Made by a program: the position numbers and the translations under genes
In this document: positions 1 through 6,908 of the stretch, in pieces
How the letters are laid out: every line of letters begins with the position of its first letter
Numbering within the stretch: the stretch's first letter is position 1
DNA from: Cellvibrio sp.
Lineage (GTDB): Bacteria > Pseudomonadota > Gammaproteobacteria > Pseudomonadales > Cellvibrionaceae
NCBI GenBank assembly: GCA_021323495.1
Contig: JAJQJO010000188.1
Span: 1 to 8,966 of the forward strand
Direction of reading: 5' to 3'
DNA: 8,966 nt
Notes under the pieces: generated by a model
What the model was told of the DNA's origin: nothing
Database searches by the model: none
What the model saw: only the letters and a program-made list of their open reading frames with translations

Positions 1-31
1 TCGACAACAGCAAATAGTGTTTAACTGCAAT

Positions 32-62
32 AAAAAACCCCCGGCTTGTGGCCAGGGGTTTT
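32..62. terminator. Bidirectional rho-independent terminator
   Basis: An inverted repeat has arms at 34-45 and 51-62: AAAACCCC, one C/A mismatch, then GGC, a TTGTG loop and the complementary arm. It is flanked by an A-run (32-37) and a T-run (59-62), so read on the minus strand it is a GC-rich stem followed by six T. It lies 46 bp beyond the pectate lyase stop codon and should end that transcript; it could also end a plus-strand gene lying left of the window. Confidence 0.8.
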
Positions 63-77
63 CGTCATGCAGCAATC

Positions 78-107
78 TTTTTAAACGGCGATAACCGTTT
101 TAAAAAA
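78..107 (-). other. Hairpin directly after the pectate lyase stop codon
   Basis: TTTTTAAACGG (78-88), a six-base loop and CCGTTT-T-AAAAA (95-106) form an 11-bp stem with one bulged T. It begins immediately after the TAA stop of the pectate lyase gene. On the transcript side it is not followed by a U-run, so it is more likely a 3'-end stabilising stem than the terminator, which lies further on at 32-62. Confidence 0.45.
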
Positions 108-1949
108 TTAGCGCTTGTAAGAGCACTTGTTAGGGTTGCCCACGGGATCTGATCCAAACGCGGCAACGGTACAGGCGATAGAGCCTGGTACTGATACACG
201 TTTCAATACCCACTTACCTTTACGGCCAAATGCTACCCAGCCATCGCCGGATGATACTGAACAGGTCTCGCCCAGGTCAGCACACTTGGAGAAGCCGCTT
301 GGATAGTCACCGGTGCCGCCCAGAACGGGTTCGCCATTTGATGAACTCGCACTGCTGGATGCCACTGAGCTTGAAGCAGCGCTGCCGGTGCTACCAATTT
401 TCGCCGATGCGGCATTGGAGTTGGTCACTACACCGGAGGTAATGTTTTTGATCCAGTAGTAGTAGGTCTGGCCAGATGCTGCAGTCGAGTCTGTGTACAT
501 GCGCGCTGATGAAGACAAGGAAGCGATACGCACACGGCCAGCCGGTTCTGCATCAACATCGCGATAGACTTCTTGCGTACCCAGGGTCAGGTTGTTTGGA
601 GTCCAGCTAAGTACAATGCTATTGCCAGTCGCAGTTGCGCCCAGAGCGATAGTACCGTTAGAAACAGCCGAACTTGAGGATGCCGACACTACCGAGCTGG
701 AGGATCTGCTCGATGAAACCACGGCAACCGAGCTTGACGATTTGCTTGATGGGGCAAGCGATGAAACAACACTGGAAGAGCTGGTGCCGCCACAAGCCGC
801 TGCGGTCAATTGCGCGTTGTTTTTGCCTACACCGGCGTACTGGTCGAGCTTGTCTTTCACACATTGTGGAGTGACTGGCGAGTAGCTGTAAGGAATGCTG
901 ATCGGGAAAGGGGCAGTGGTCGTCCAGTTGGTAGCATCGATAGTGCCGCCGCTGCTCCAGGTGATGTTGTACGTCGCAAAATCACCGGGGTTTCTCACGT
1001 TATTGTTGCGCAGGTCCCATTTACCGCAGTTGCTGCTGTCGTAGCGGCAGGTCACCGGGTTTTTGGCGTTCTGGAACCAGTTGCTTTCAATCAGCGCATA
1101 ACCGGCCTGGCGTACGTTGATGCCGGAATCGGTAATGCCGTCATAGAAGTTGTTGTACATATGCGTCCAGCCGCCGCGTTGCAGCGGCAGGCGTGCACTT
1201 ACATTGCGGTAGATGTTGTGGTGGAAAGTAATCTCGCGGCCACCGGCAATATCCGTACTGCTTGAACCATCAAGGCCGACTTTTTTGCTGTCGCGGATCA
1301 GGTTGTAAGACACGGTGACGTAGTGCGAGTCCTTCTTGATATCGATCGCACTTTCAAAGGTCAGGTCGCCATCGGGTGAGCCTTTACATTCGTTGTTCAC
1401 TGCAAACAGTTCGTTGTGGTCGACCCATACGTTGCTGCCGCTGTCGATGCGGATCATATCGGCGTCATTGCTCGCACCGGCGAGTGCGCCGATTTTCATG
1501 TTGCGGATGATCACATTGCTGGATTTGTTCACCACGATACCGAAATTCGCGGAAGAACCGTTGGCCCCGATGATGGTGACACCCTTGGTCATTTCCTTGA
1601 TTTCCACGTAGCGGTAAGCATCGCTCCAACGCGGGTTGGGGCAGTTGCCCGAGGCATCGACGGTGTGGTTTTTGATCATCTGGTTGATCAGCGAATCTTC
1701 ATTGCCGGTGTAGGTAATGACCACCGGATAACCGCCGCTTTTGGCGTTGGCGACAATGGTTTTGACCTGGTCGAGGCTGGATGCGGTGAATGCTTGTGAA
1801 CCGCTGACGCTACCGCCATCGGTAGTGGAGAAACCACCGGTAGATGCCGCATAGGCGGTGCTGCCGCTGAGCAGGGCAATCGCCGCTGCAATAGATTTAA
1901 TCGCGAAGCCTGCGCGTTTAAACGCCAGGCACGAGTTAGTAGTGTTCAT
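108..1949 (-). CDS. Secreted modular pectate lyase, polysaccharide lyase family 1
   Basis: Predicted extracellular endo-pectate lyase that cleaves polygalacturonate by calcium-dependent beta-elimination. Residues 1-34 form a Sec signal peptide with probable cleavage after AYA-34. Residues about 35-388 are the PL1 beta-helix, closest by memory to the Erwinia/Dickeya PelB/PelC type: it has VWVDH at 174-178, KKVGLDG at 222-228 and RLPLQR at 253-258, the R-x-P-x-x-R motif whose first Arg is the catalytic base in this family. A serine-rich linker (about 388-431) leads to a fibronectin III-like module (about 432-518), a second linker (519-545) and a 68-residue tail domain with cysteines 556, 563, 593 and 609. 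At 613 aa it is much longer than a bare PL1 enzyme because of these modules. The ATG start puts the signal peptide right at the N-terminus; the ribosome-binding site is weak (GAGA about 10 nt upstream). The gene appears monocistronic with its own terminator. The catalytic assignment is strong; substrate preference is inferred. Confidence 0.93.
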   Translation of the reverse strand: MNTTNSCLAFKRAGFAIKSIAAAIALLSGSTAYAASTGGFSTTDGGSVSGSQAFTASSLDQVKTIVANAKSGGYPVVITYTGNEDSLINQMIKNHTVDASGNCPNPRWSDAYRYVEIKEMTKGVTIIGANGSSANFGIVVNKSSNVIIRNMKIGALAGASNDADMIRIDSGSNVWVDHNELFAVNNECKGSPDGDLTFESAIDIKKDSHYVTVSYNLIRDSKKVGLDGSSSTDIAGGREITFHHNIYRNVSARLPLQRGGWTHMYNNFYDGITDSGINVRQAGYALIESNWFQNAKNPVTCRYDSSNCGKWDLRNNNVRNPGDFATYNITWSSGGTIDATNWTTTAPFPISIPYSYSPVTPQCVKDKLDQYAGVGKNNAQLTAAACGGTSSSSVVSSLAPSSKSSSSVAVVSSSRSSSSVVSASSSSAVSNGTIALGATATGNSIVLSWTPNNLTLGTQEVYRDVDAEPAGRVRIASLSSSARMYTDSTAASGQTYYYWIKNITSGVVTNSNAASAKIGSTGSAASSSVASSSASSSNGEPVLGGTGDYPSGFSKCADLGETCSVSSGDGWVAFGRKGKWVLKRVSVPGSIACTVAAFGSDPVGNPNKCSYKR

Positions 1950-2305
1950 ATATGATTATTCTCGACTTATGAATTCGAAGGGAGTTGTGGTAATGCGAGA
2001 CCAAGCCGAAAGTGTTTTTAAAGCTCTTATTATTGTTTCCTTAGAAACCGTCACCAATAACCCGTTTGCAGAGGTAAATAGCCGGTGCAACGCAGATTCA
2101 GGGAGGTCAATACAACAGAGGAAATTGGTACATTTATCAGATCATGCCTACAAATAGGATATATGCACAAAGATCACAGTTTTGCCAATTGCCAGACAAT
2201 ATTTTTATTCGACCGGGCTTGTCCGGCCAACATAGAGTCACCCATAAAAACCGGCCGCCATCAGTGGCAACTCAATCTTATGCATGTTATCGGTAGCCGC
2301 AACAG
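1950..2305. other. Non-coding region between lysR and the pectate lyase gene
   Basis: This 356-bp stretch lies downstream of lysR and upstream of the pectate lyase gene, both on the minus strand. Open frames across it on the plus strand are short, resemble no protein family known to me, and run into genes in antisense. It holds a candidate pectate lyase promoter (2029-2057), a small dyad inside that promoter, and GC-rich short repeats at about 2210-2270 (CCGG-N6-CCGG and GCCA-N4-TGGC on the minus strand). These may help end the lysR transcript but do not form a clear U-tailed terminator. Confidence 0.6.
2029..2057 (-). promoter_or_regulatory. Candidate sigma-70 promoter of the pectate lyase gene, with internal dyad
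   Basis: On the minus strand TTGGTG (2052-2057) is separated by 17 bp from AATAAT (2029-2034), giving a leader of about 75 nt before the start codon. The spacer contains the inverted repeat GTTTC-CTTA-GAAAC (2035-2048), placed where a bound repressor would block RNA polymerase. The promoter elements are only moderate matches and the regulator is unknown. Confidence 0.35.
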
Positions 2306-3232
2306 TCAGATATTTTTGGTTTGGCGATACTGTTCCGTCATCAATGCTACAAACCGCTGGGCCCCCAAACCCAGCGGACGCTCGCGCGACCAGACCAGAT
2401 CGATCCACAGCTCTTCATCATTGGTGAAATTTTCAATCGGCAACTCCACCAACATGCGGCCATTAATATAGGGCTGGATGCAGGCGCGCGGCAGCCAGGC
2501 CCAGCCGAGTTCCGCCAGTACAAGTTGCACGGCTGCTTCGGGCTGATCCACTCGCCAGTAGTGTTCGGACACAATACAAAATTTATCAGTAGCGGATTTG
2601 CCCCCATCCCGGTTGCGGCTGCCCACCATGATCTGTCGCAGCGGACGCAGCTGGCTGTCGTTGATACTGCCGTCGGGCGGGATTTGTTGCATTAGCGGAT
2701 GGGTACGGGCAATCACCGCCACCAGGGTTTCCCAACCAACCTCCTGAAAATTCTCGCGTCCGTCGGCAGCGGGGCGCTCAAATACCAGGGCGAGCTGGGC
2801 ACTGCCATCGTGCAGGAGCCGCAGCGCATCGGCTTGCGGAGCGGTGATGATGCGGAGCTCCAGTAGCGGATGTTCCTGGGCCAGGATCCGCAGGGGTCCC
2901 ACCCAGGGGGTAGCCTGCAATTCAGGGGTTATCACCAGGGTCAGGCAAGCCTCCAGACCCTGGCTCAGTTCCAGCGCCTGGGTGTTGAGCTGCTGTAATT
3001 GACTTATCAGCAGCCGCGCCTGGGGTTCCAGCGCCCGCGCCATGGCCGTGGGTTTGGGTTCACGACCACTGCGGTCAAACAGTTCGAGAGCGAGCTCCGC
3101 CTCCAGGTTGGCAATCGCCATACTGATCGCCGAGGGCACCCGTCCCAGCTGGCGCGCGGCAGCCGAAAAGGAGCCGGTATCCAGCACCGCCAGGAACACG
3201 CTAATTGTTTCGGAATTAAATACCCCGTTCAT
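2306..3232 (-). CDS. LysR-family transcriptional regulator, divergent from PACE pump
   Basis: A DNA-binding regulator of 308 aa, the usual LysR length. The N-terminal winged helix-turn-helix spans about residues 5-65, with the typical SFSAAARQL, PSAISMAIANLE and LFDRSGR segments. Residues about 92-300 form the periplasmic-binding-protein-like effector domain. The frame can be extended eight codons to a TTG at 3256, but ATG at 3232 is preferred: it has a strong Shine-Dalgarno sequence (GGGGAAGG, 5 nt upstream) and the N-terminus then matches the family. The gene is divergent from the PACE efflux gene, an arrangement known for AceR/aceI in Acinetobacter, so it probably senses a cationic antiseptic or polyamine and activates the pump. 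Both predicted LysR boxes overlap its own promoter, so autorepression is expected. The ligand is not known from sequence. Confidence 0.9.
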   Translation of the reverse strand: MNGVFNSETISVFLAVLDTGSFSAAARQLGRVPSAISMAIANLEAELALELFDRSGREPKPTAMARALEPQARLLISQLQQLNTQALELSQGLEACLTLVITPELQATPWVGPLRILAQEHPLLELRIITAPQADALRLLHDGSAQLALVFERPAADGRENFQEVGWETLVAVIARTHPLMQQIPPDGSINDSQLRPLRQIMVGSRNRDGGKSATDKFCIVSEHYWRVDQPEAAVQLVLAELGWAWLPRACIQPYINGRMLVELPIENFTNDEELWIDLVWSRERPLGLGAQRFVALMTEQYRQTKNI

Positions 3233-3249
3233 CGAGCCCTTCCCCTGAT

Positions 3250-3268
3250 CTATCAATAAATCTGATAG
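3250..3268. promoter_or_regulatory. LysR operator 1, CTAT-N11-ATAG
   Basis: The perfect dyad CTATCA-N7-TGATAG fits the LysR T-N11-A rule and shares its outer CTAT-N11-ATAG with the site at 3282-3300. It overlaps the predicted -10 of lysR and lies 17 bp from the lysR start codon, a typical place for autorepression. Confidence 0.65.
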
Positions 3269-3293
3269 TAGCTAACTTTTTCTATCATCACAA
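3265..3293 (-). promoter_or_regulatory. Predicted lysR promoter
   Basis: On the minus strand TTGTGA (3288-3293) and TACTAT (3265-3270) are separated by 17 bp, a good sigma-70 match. The -35 falls inside operator 2 and the -10 overlaps operator 1, so regulator binding should exclude polymerase. No equally good promoter is visible for the divergent pump, which fits activator-dependent transcription. Confidence 0.55.
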
Positions 3294-3300
3294 AGCATAG
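3282..3300. promoter_or_regulatory. LysR operator 2, CTAT-N11-ATAG
   Basis: This is a second dyad with the same CTAT-N11-ATAG core. Its arms extend outward to TTTCTAT and ATAGAAA (3279-3303), perfect over 7 bp. The centre is 32 bp (about three helical turns) from operator 1, so both sites face the same side of the DNA. It lies 33 bp upstream of the pump start codon and covers the predicted lysR -35. Confidence 0.65.
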
Positions 3301-3333
3301 AAACTGGCCAGATTGAATTAACCAGAGGTGGCT

Positions 3334-3774
3334 ATGCAAGGTTTGAAACGTCGTGTCGTCTATGTAGGACTGTACGAATTTATCGCGATTATCCTGTCTG
3401 CCTTCTTATTGAAACTGATTAGCAGCGCCGGTACCGGTGATTCGCTGGCGATTGCGGTTATCGCTTCCGCGATTGCGATCCTGTGGAACCTCGCGTTTAA
3501 CTACGGTTTTGAATGCTGGGAAAAACACACCCGACACCAGGGACGCAGCGTCGGTGTCCGCGTCCTGCACGCACTTGGCTTTGAGGGCGGATTGCTGCTG
3601 TTTCTAGTGCCGGTGATCGCCTGGTGGCTGGATGTCAGCTTTCTGCAAGCCTTGATATTGGACCTGGGTTTGCTAACGTTTTTCCTGGTTTATACCTTTG
3701 CTTTTAACTGGGTATTTGATCTGGCATTTGGTTTGCCGACTTCAGCGATGACGACCACAGCCGCCTGTCATTAA
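3334..3774 (+). CDS. PACE-family multidrug efflux transporter (AceI-like)
   Basis: Small inner-membrane proton-coupled exporter of the proteobacterial antimicrobial compound efflux family, whose members export biocides such as chlorhexidine and, naturally, short-chain diamines. The 146-aa protein has four predicted membrane helices (about 8-29, 36-56, 80-98 and 105-128) made of two repeated pairs. Motifs visible are W51-N52-x3-N56-x2-F59-E60, R76-x2-H79-A-x2-F83-E84 at the start of helix 3, and Y120-x3-F124-N125-W126-x-F128-D129. With the ATG at 3334 the membrane acid in helix 1 is E15, the same number as the essential Glu of AceI; this and the AGAGG Shine-Dalgarno 5 nt upstream favour this start over the in-frame GTG at 3328. 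The helix-1 motif has Y10 where I expect His. The C-terminal tail after residue 134 looks non-functional. Regulation is probably by the divergent LysR protein. Confidence 0.92.
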   Translation: MQGLKRRVVYVGLYEFIAIILSAFLLKLISSAGTGDSLAIAVIASAIAILWNLAFNYGFECWEKHTRHQGRSVGVRVLHALGFEGGLLLFLVPVIAWWLDVSFLQALILDLGLLTFFLVYTFAFNWVFDLAFGLPTSAMTTTAACH

Positions 3775-3869
3775 TCCATCTGCTCCGGTTTTTTATCGGT
3801 TATCTGAATCTGTTTTTAGTACAGATGAACATCCATAGTGACCGGCATCATTGTGGATGAGATACAACC

Positions 3870-5270
3870 ATGAACAACACTGGCAGCCCCCTGCTAATCC
3901 CCACCAAAACCCTGCCTGCCTTCAAGCCTGCAAATACTGACGGCAAAATTTTTACGCGCAGCTTCAGTGGGCGTTTCCGCAATTGGCGCATCGGCGCGGC
4001 GGGGCTATTGGCGCTGCTGTTTTTTGGAACATCGTGGATTAACTGGAACGGCCACCAGGCCATATTGTGGGATCTGGATACCCGCCAGTTCCACGTTTTC
4101 GGCGCAACCTTTTGGCCACAGGATTTTATGTTGCTCTCGCTGGTGATGATCATCGGCGTATTTTTACTATTCGCCGTAACCATGGTCGCCGGGCGCGTCT
4201 GGTGCGGCTACACCTGCCCGCAAAGTGTGTGGACCTGGGCGTTTATGTGGGTCGAAAATATTACCGAGGGTGACCGCAACCAGCGCATCAAACTCAATAA
4301 CTCGCCCGCTACTTTTTCCAACGTTGCCAGGCGCAGCGCCAAACATGGTTTATGGCTGGTGATGAGCCTGGCCACCGGCATTGCATTTGTTGGTTATTTT
4401 ATTCCGGTGCGCGAACTCACGTTGAATTTGCTGCACCTGGAGTGGTTTACGGCCAGCGCGATTTGGGTATTTATTGTCACCGCACTCACTTACATCAACG
4501 CTGGCTGGGTGCGCGAAAAAGTGTGCTTGCATATGTGCCCTTACGCCCGCTTCCAGAGTGTAATGTTTGATCGCGATACCCTGGTGATCTCGTACGATGC
4601 CAGACGCGGAGATGCACGCGGTTCGCGCAAAAGGGATGATGATCCGAAACAGCTTGGCTTGGGGGATTGCATTGATTGTTATATGTGTGTGCAAGTCTGC
4701 CCCACCGGTATTGATATCCGCGATGGCCTGCAAATGGATTGTATCGGCTGCGCCGCCTGCATTGATGCCTGCGACGAGGTGATGGATAAAATGGGCTATG
4801 CACGCGGGCTGGTCAGCTATACTTCCGAGGCTGCCCTCGCTGGCGAACCGACACAAATTTTGCGCCCGCGCCTGTGGGCTTATGTTACCGCAATGATAAT
4901 TATGCTGGCTGCATTATGGATTGCATTGGATGCACGCGAGCTGGTGGATATGAGTGTGGTAAAAGACCGTACTGTGTTGTATCGCAAAAATAGTGATGGC
5001 GATATTATCAATGTGTACCGGTTAAAAATTACCAACAAAACCCAAACACCTGCGCGCTATGAATTGCGTATCGACAATGACGCGCGTTTATCGCTCACAC
5101 GCTCTTTGGCACTCGATTTAAAACCCGGCGAAATTGTGGATATGCCGATCAGTGTAGTGATGAAAGGAAACAGCGCAGGATCAGGTATGGCCCACTTTGA
5201 TTTTGTTCTGGTTGACAGCAACAGCTTGCTCACACGCGCAACAGCAAATTTTATTTATCCGGCATTTTGA
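3870..5270 (+). CDS. ccoG: Cytochrome c oxidase accessory protein CcoG (FixG/RdxA family)
   Basis: Membrane-bound iron-sulfur protein that helps deliver copper to the cbb3-type cytochrome oxidase; CcoG of other bacteria has been described as a cupric reductase. At 466 aa it has the normal length. Predicted membrane helices lie near 42-58, 86-107, 160-178, 193-212 and 336-354. Conserved cysteine pairs are C112/C116 in GRVWCGYTCP and C219/C223 in CLHMCPYARFQS. Two ferredoxin-type [4Fe-4S] motifs follow: C267, C270, C273, C277-P and C291, C294, C297, C301. Residues about 360-466 form the C-terminal Ig-like FixG domain. The ATG at 3870 has only a weak upstream GAG. The gene starts 95 bp after the efflux gene and stands alone here: no ccoNOPQ or ccoHIS genes are in the window, and I see no good FNR/Anr box (TTGAT-N4-ATCAA) upstream. 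Confidence 0.95.
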   Translation: MNNTGSPLLIPTKTLPAFKPANTDGKIFTRSFSGRFRNWRIGAAGLLALLFFGTSWINWNGHQAILWDLDTRQFHVFGATFWPQDFMLLSLVMIIGVFLLFAVTMVAGRVWCGYTCPQSVWTWAFMWVENITEGDRNQRIKLNNSPATFSNVARRSAKHGLWLVMSLATGIAFVGYFIPVRELTLNLLHLEWFTASAIWVFIVTALTYINAGWVREKVCLHMCPYARFQSVMFDRDTLVISYDARRGDARGSRKRDDDPKQLGLGDCIDCYMCVQVCPTGIDIRDGLQMDCIGCAACIDACDEVMDKMGYARGLVSYTSEAALAGEPTQILRPRLWAYVTAMIIMLAALWIALDARELVDMSVVKDRTVLYRKNSDGDIINVYRLKITNKTQTPARYELRIDNDARLSLTRSLALDLKPGEIVDMPISVVMKGNSAGSGMAHFDFVLVDSNSLLTRATANFIYPAF

Positions 5271-5284
5271 TTGCCGTTTTTTCC

Positions 5285-5411
5285 CCCTCATTCCCAAGCT
5301 CCGCTTGGGAATGCAGATGAAAGGATTTAAATAAAAAATTTTGCAGCTTCTATTAACGGTCAGTTCAAATTTTCAACCTATGCGTTCCCAAGCTCCGCTT
5401 GGGAACGAGGG
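5285..5411. repeat. REPIN-like pair of inverted REP palindromes
   Basis: Two near-identical palindromes share the core TTCCCAAGC-TCC-GCTTGGGAA: 5290-5312 (10-bp arms) and 5383-5407 (11-bp arms). Their outer flanks are CCCTC on the left and GAGGG on the right, and their inner flanks are GCA and TGC, so as units they point in opposite directions. The outer 15 bp (5285-5299 versus 5397-5411) are inverted copies with one mismatch. Two inverted REPs about 70 bp apart is the form of a REPIN, mobilised in trans by a RAYT transposase; none is present here. The first hairpin, 20 bp after the ccoG stop, may also protect or end that transcript. Confidence 0.75.
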
Positions 5412-5426
5412 AAAATAAAATCCGTA

Positions 5427-5450
5427 ATGAAACTCTATGACCTGTTATGA
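5427..5450 (+). other. Possible 7-codon leader ORF overlapping the MocR start
   Basis: ATGAAACTCTATGA at 5427-5440 repeats, with one mismatch, ATGAAACTTTATGA at 5447-5460, the true start of the MocR gene. The upstream copy opens a frame encoding MKLYDLL that stops at TGA 5448-5450, overlapping the MocR ATG as ATGA. It may be a coupled leader peptide or merely the remnant of a small duplication. No good Shine-Dalgarno precedes either ATG. Confidence 0.3.
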
Positions 5451-6856
5451 AACTTTATGAAAAGCTAGCCGATGAAATTGCGCAATCAATCCGCACCGGT
5501 GTACTTGCTGCCAATGAAAAAGTGCCCTCAGTGCGCACCGCTAGCCGCACTTACGGTGTAAGCCAGGCCACGGTGTTCCAGGCCTATTATTTACTGGAAA
5601 GTCGCGGCTTGCTCCAGGCGCGGGCACGCTCGGGTTATTTTGTGCGGGCACAAGCCCGGCGTGCCCTGGCAGAACCGGAAATGAGTACATCCGGCACCGA
5701 TAGCACCGATGTTGGTGTGAGCGAACTGGTGTTTTCAATTTTGGGTTCGGTCAAAGACCCGGACACCATCCATTTTGGCTCGGCCTTTCCCAGCCCCGAT
5801 TTATTTCCGCTTGCGCGTTTGGCGCGCTCGATGGGCAAAAGCGTCCAGCACTTACCAGCGCGCGCCATTCTCACTGACATGACTTATGGCAATCCCAACC
5901 TGCGCCGCCAGATCGCACTGCGCTATATGATGAACGGGGTGGTGCAATCACCGGATGAACTGGTGATTACCAACGGCGCACTGGAAGCATTGAATTTGTG
6001 TTTGCAGGTGGTAACCAAACCGGGCGATCTGGTTGCGATTGAATCACCAACATTTTATGCGGCACTGCAAATTCTGGAGCGATTGCAATTAAAAGCAGTT
6101 GAAATTCCAGTGCATCCGCGCGATGGCATTCATTTGCCAACCCTCGAAGACAGCTTGCAGCGTTTGCCGATCAAAGCCTGCTGGTTTATGAGCAGCTTTC
6201 ATAATCCGCTCGGCGCGTCCATGAGCGAAGCAAAAAAGCAGACTCTCTATGATTTGTTGCAACAATATCAAGTGCCGTTAATTGAAGATGACGTTTACGC
6301 AGAGCTGTATTTTGGTACGACGCCACCCAAACCGGTAAAGTCTTTTGATCACGCGGGACTGGTAATGCACTGTGGCTCTTTTTCCAAAAATCTTGCACCG
6401 GGTTACCGGGTCGGCTGGGTTTCAGCGGGGCGTTATGCTGAAAAAATCCATCGCTTGAAATTAATGACAACCATATCACCCTCGGTGCCAGCACAGGTTG
6501 CAATCGCCGATTATTTACAACACGGCGGCTATGACCGTCACCTGCGTAAATTGCGCAATCTGCTGGAAACGCAGCAACAATTAATACTGACGGCTATCGC
6601 CCGTTATTTTCCCGCGCAGACAAAAGTGACCCAGCCGGGTGGAGGTTATTTTTTGTGGGTAGAGTTGCCGGAACACGTAGATACACTGAAATTATTTTCA
6701 TTGGCGCTGGTGCAAGGAATCAGCATTGCACCCGGCCCCATATTTTCTGCTACGCAGCGGTTTCGCAATTGCGCGCGGATTAATTACGGCCAGCCCTGGA
6801 ATAAAGATACTGAAGCGGCAATCGCAGTGTTGGGAAAATTGGTTGCGTCCTTGTGA
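5447..6856 (+). CDS. MocR-family regulator: GntR winged helix fused to PLP aminotransferase-like domain
   Basis: Predicted cytoplasmic transcription factor that uses pyridoxal phosphate as cofactor or ligand; some MocR proteins (PdxR, GabR, TauR) control vitamin B6 or amine use. The 469-aa protein has a GntR winged helix at about 1-68 (KVPSVRTASRTYGVSQATVFQAYYLLESRGLL) and, after a short linker, a fold-type I aminotransferase domain from about 105 to the end. PLP-site residues are visible: TNGALEAL (175-182), N253-P254, D281-x-x-Y284, the Schiff-base lysine K314 in GSFSKNLAPGYRVGW, and R444 in ARINYG at the usual carboxylate-binding position. All key residues are present, so PLP binding is expected, though these proteins usually act as regulators rather than enzymes. 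It stands alone between a REPIN-like repeat and a convergent gene, so its target is not evident. It most resembles the broad YdcR-like group rather than PdxR or GabR with certainty. Confidence 0.9.
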   Translation: MKLYEKLADEIAQSIRTGVLAANEKVPSVRTASRTYGVSQATVFQAYYLLESRGLLQARARSGYFVRAQARRALAEPEMSTSGTDSTDVGVSELVFSILGSVKDPDTIHFGSAFPSPDLFPLARLARSMGKSVQHLPARAILTDMTYGNPNLRRQIALRYMMNGVVQSPDELVITNGALEALNLCLQVVTKPGDLVAIESPTFYAALQILERLQLKAVEIPVHPRDGIHLPTLEDSLQRLPIKACWFMSSFHNPLGASMSEAKKQTLYDLLQQYQVPLIEDDVYAELYFGTTPPKPVKSFDHAGLVMHCGSFSKNLAPGYRVGWVSAGRYAEKIHRLKLMTTISPSVPAQVAIADYLQHGGYDRHLRKLRNLLETQQQLILTAIARYFPAQTKVTQPGGGYFLWVELPEHVDTLKLFSLALVQGISIAPGPIFSATQRFRNCARINYGQPWNKDTEAAIAVLGKLVASL

Positions 6857-6908
6857 AAACCGTCCGCAAATAAAAGAATAACTACACCTCCCGGTGCATA
6901 ATAAAATG

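Noticed and set aside
810..1265. 151-codon plus-strand open frame inside the pectate lyase gene
   Set aside because: It is antisense to a strong coding sequence, has no recognisable domain, and is explained by the codon pattern of the real gene.
1858..2157. 99-codon plus-strand frame spanning the pectate lyase start and its upstream region
   Set aside because: It overlaps the signal peptide region in antisense, resembles no known protein and has no supporting ribosome-binding site.
2161..2182. TGCACAAAGATCACA-type sequence, considered as a CRP/Vfr site for the pectate lyase gene
   Set aside because: Only the TCACA half is convincing; the other half and the spacing do not fit TGTGA-N6-TCACA.
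3808..3826. ATCTG-N9-CAGAT upstream of ccoG, considered as an operator
   Set aside because: Arms are only 5 bp, spacing does not fit LexA or FNR, and no promoter elements line up with it.
4350..4856. 168-codon minus-strand open frame inside ccoG
   Set aside because: It is antisense to the conserved ferredoxin region of ccoG; no family resemblance or ribosome-binding site.
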